A stretch of DNA of 7,033 bases. Origin: Candidatus Methanogaster sp. UBA203. Lineage in GTDB: Archaea > Halobacteriota > Methanosarcinia > Methanosarcinales > Methanogasteraceae. The position numbers and the translations under genes were made by a program. The notes beneath the pieces are model-generated. The model searched no databases. It was given only the letters and a program-made list of their open reading frames with translations, and had not been told where the DNA came from. The DNA lies in contig DASC01000045.1 of the NCBI GenBank assembly GCA_002503595.1, forward strand, positions 10,159-17,191, in the 5' to 3' direction. Every line of letters starts with the position of its first letter. Position 1 is the first letter of the stretch. Positions 6,255 through 7,033 of this stretch are shown piece by piece.

Positions 6255-6674
6255 TCAAACCACCCTCACCTGCTCCATAACATCGCCCTGCTTGATCTTG
6301 TTCACCACATCCATGCCCTCGACCACCTGGCCAAAGACCGTGTGCACGCCGTCAAGATGGGGCTGCGGCGAGTGCGTGATAAAGAACTGGCTGCCACCTG
6401 TGTTCTTTCCGGCGTGCGCCATCGAGAGCGCGCCCTTCGTGTGCTTTCGCGGGTTTATCTCGCATTTTATGCTGTATCCGGGTCCACCTGTGCCGTCGCC
6501 TTTCGGACATCCACCCTGTATCATAAAGTTCGGGATGACCCGGTGGAATGTAAGCCCGTTGTAGAACCCCTTGTTGATCAGTTTCACGAAATTCGCTACG
6601 GTGTTCGGTGCGTCGTCTTCGAATAGTTCGAGGACGATCTCGCCCTTTTTGGTCTCGATAATTGCTTTCTTCAT
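6255..6674 (-). CDS. Peptidyl-prolyl cis-trans isomerase, cyclophilin type
   Basis: This 139-residue single-domain cyclophilin speeds the cis-trans turnover of proline bonds during protein folding. With no signal peptide visible, it should act in the cytoplasm. The active-site residues are present: R45, F50 and Q53 in FHRVIPNFMIQGG, the SMAHAGKNTGGSQFF block (84-98), and H111. The tryptophan that binds cyclosporin in human cyclophilin A is replaced by histidine (H106 in PHLDGVHTVFG), so drug binding is probably weak, as in many prokaryotic members. The ATG at 6674 is chosen because AAGAGGTT lies just upstream (6688-6681) and MKKAIIETKKG is the normal start of compact cyclophilins; the longer in-frame start at 6704 would add ten non-conserved residues and include the ribosome site. 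It converges on the channel gene and has no co-directional neighbour in the window. Confidence 0.95.
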   Translation of the reverse strand: MKKAIIETKKGEIVLELFEDDAPNTVANFVKLINKGFYNGLTFHRVIPNFMIQGGCPKGDGTGGPGYSIKCEINPRKHTKGALSMAHAGKNTGGSQFFITHSPQPHLDGVHTVFGQVVEGMDVVNKIKQGDVMEQVRVV

Positions 6675-6680
6675 GGCTGT

Positions 6681-6688
6681 AACCTCTT
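6681..6688 (-). promoter_or_regulatory. Ribosome binding site of the cyclophilin gene
   Basis: On the - strand AAGAGGTT ends 6 nt before the ATG at 6674 (8 nt from the GAGG core). It supports the shorter of two possible starts. Confidence 0.7.
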
Positions 6689-6708
6689 GGTGTGGTAATG
6701 TCATGGGG

Positions 6709-6718
6709 TTTTAGTTAA
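6709..6718 (-). promoter_or_regulatory. Possible TATA element of the cyclophilin gene
   Basis: On the - strand TTAACTAAAA is centred about 40 nt before the ATG. A start 25 nt further on would give a leader of roughly 15 nt that just contains the ribosome site. The match is weak. Confidence 0.2.
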
Positions 6719-6857
6719 GAGTTTCTGTTGGGGCTGTCAGGTCACACGGTGTCCGTGCCACAATAGCACTATTTGGATTGGTGACATTCGTCTCAGACGC
6801 GTGAGTTCGTGATGTAATACATTTTTACGGAAATGCCTACCAATAAAACATGAATGA

Positions 6858-6884
6858 TACGAATTGTACGAATTACACGAACGT
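6858..6884. repeat. Short direct repeat, 9-nt period
   Basis: TACGAATTG and TACGAATTA follow each other directly and differ at the last base; a third, poorer copy, CACGAACGT, comes next. Read as codons on the + strand from 6850 the period gives a TN-rich peptide, but there is no other sign of coding. Confidence 0.6.
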
Positions 6885-6958
6885 TATTCGATATCGCGGC
6901 TATAGTTTAAGAAGGTTCAATCTGACCCGGGTTATTTTGTGACAGTCCCTCATGTCGG

Positions 6959-6977
6959 ATGCGGCCGGATACCGCAT
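6959..6977. repeat. Hairpin-forming dyad, 6-bp stem
   Basis: ATGCGG (6959-6964) pairs with CCGCAT (6972-6977) across a 7-nt loop. The stem is GC-rich and directly abuts the longer dyad that begins at 6977. Confidence 0.5.
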
Positions 6978-7029
6978 GGAATTTTCTTGGATTCATCTCA
7001 ACTCATCAGCGGCACAATCGAAAATTCCA
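6977..7029. repeat. 10-bp perfect inverted repeat with 33-nt spacer
   Basis: TGGAATTTTC (6977-6986) and GAAAATTCCA (7020-7029) are exact reverse complements. Three more pairs (TTG 6987-6989 with CAA 7015-7017) are possible across a 2-nt bulge. The repeat could be the stem of an RNA, an operator, or part of an insertion-sequence end. Confidence 0.6.
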
Positions 7030-7033
7030 GTGA

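Larger units (their letters stand above)
6705..7033. other. Right-end region without a convincing gene
   Basis: No reading frame longer than about 30 codons looks coding. Seen here are a perfect 11-bp palindrome ATGTAATACAT (6812-6822), a small hairpin CACGG-TGT-CCGTG (6745-6757), a 9-nt-period repeat (6858-6884) and two abutting dyads (6959-7029). A 30-codon frame from the ATG at 6850 stops at 6942, and a frame from the ATG at 6952 is still open at the right edge (27 codons). Neither has a good ribosome site or a recognisable product. The region could be the upstream side of a gene beyond the edge, the end of a mobile element, or both. Confidence 0.5.

Noticed and set aside
6675..6704. Longer cyclophilin start at 6704
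   Set aside because: The ten extra residues are not conserved and cover the ribosome site in front of the ATG at 6674.
6850..6942. 30-codon open frame on the + strand with TN-rich start
   Set aside because: Its opening residues come from the 9-nt repeat and it has no ribosome site, so it is listed only as a repeat.

Overview
The window looks like a piece of a euryarchaeal chromosome, most plausibly from a methanogen or a relative such as an ANME or Syntrophoarchaeum-type lineage. The pointers are an FG-GAP-type secreted protein ending in a dockerin, a VapBC-like PIN pair, an archaeal-type isopropylmalate dehydratase/homoaconitase large subunit, an apparently leaderless gene behind a TATA-like box about 28 nt upstream, and Shine-Dalgarno-led genes elsewhere. 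No rRNA, tRNA or marker gene is present, so this placement is inference.

Left part (1-2399, + strand): the 3' part of a large extracellular repeat protein runs in from the left edge. It shows nine units of about 54-63 residues, each with a DxDGDGxDD-type calcium loop and a GxxGxxLWSK strand, and ends in a type I dockerin. A compact two-gene toxin-antitoxin-like pair follows: a 68-residue coiled-coil protein and a PIN nuclease, 1 nt apart.

Middle (2400-5353): a short spacer with a dyad and direct repeats next to a TATA-like box precedes an ABC transporter ATPase of the MacB/LolD/FtsE type, which has no permease partner here. Sixteen bases later comes the large subunit of 3-isopropylmalate dehydratase/homoaconitase, without its small subunit. 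Its stop codon overlaps, within one TTAA, the stop of an oppositely oriented beta-class DNA methyltransferase, probably N4-cytosine specific and without a visible restriction partner.

Right part (5354-7033): a 60-bp divergent promoter region separates the methyltransferase from a voltage-gated potassium channel with six S4 arginines, a TVGFGD filter and a C-terminal zinc ribbon. A convergent cyclophilin-type peptidyl-prolyl isomerase follows on the - strand. The last ~330 bases hold no convincing gene, but do contain a 9-nt-period repeat and two abutting dyads; they could be the edge of a mobile element or a structured transcript.

The genes do not form one pathway. The window is a set of short transcription units, and I see no clearly new multi-gene system. 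The oddest parts are the repeat/dockerin protein, the orphan ABC ATPase coupled to leuC/hacA, the zinc-ribbon channel and the right-end repeats.
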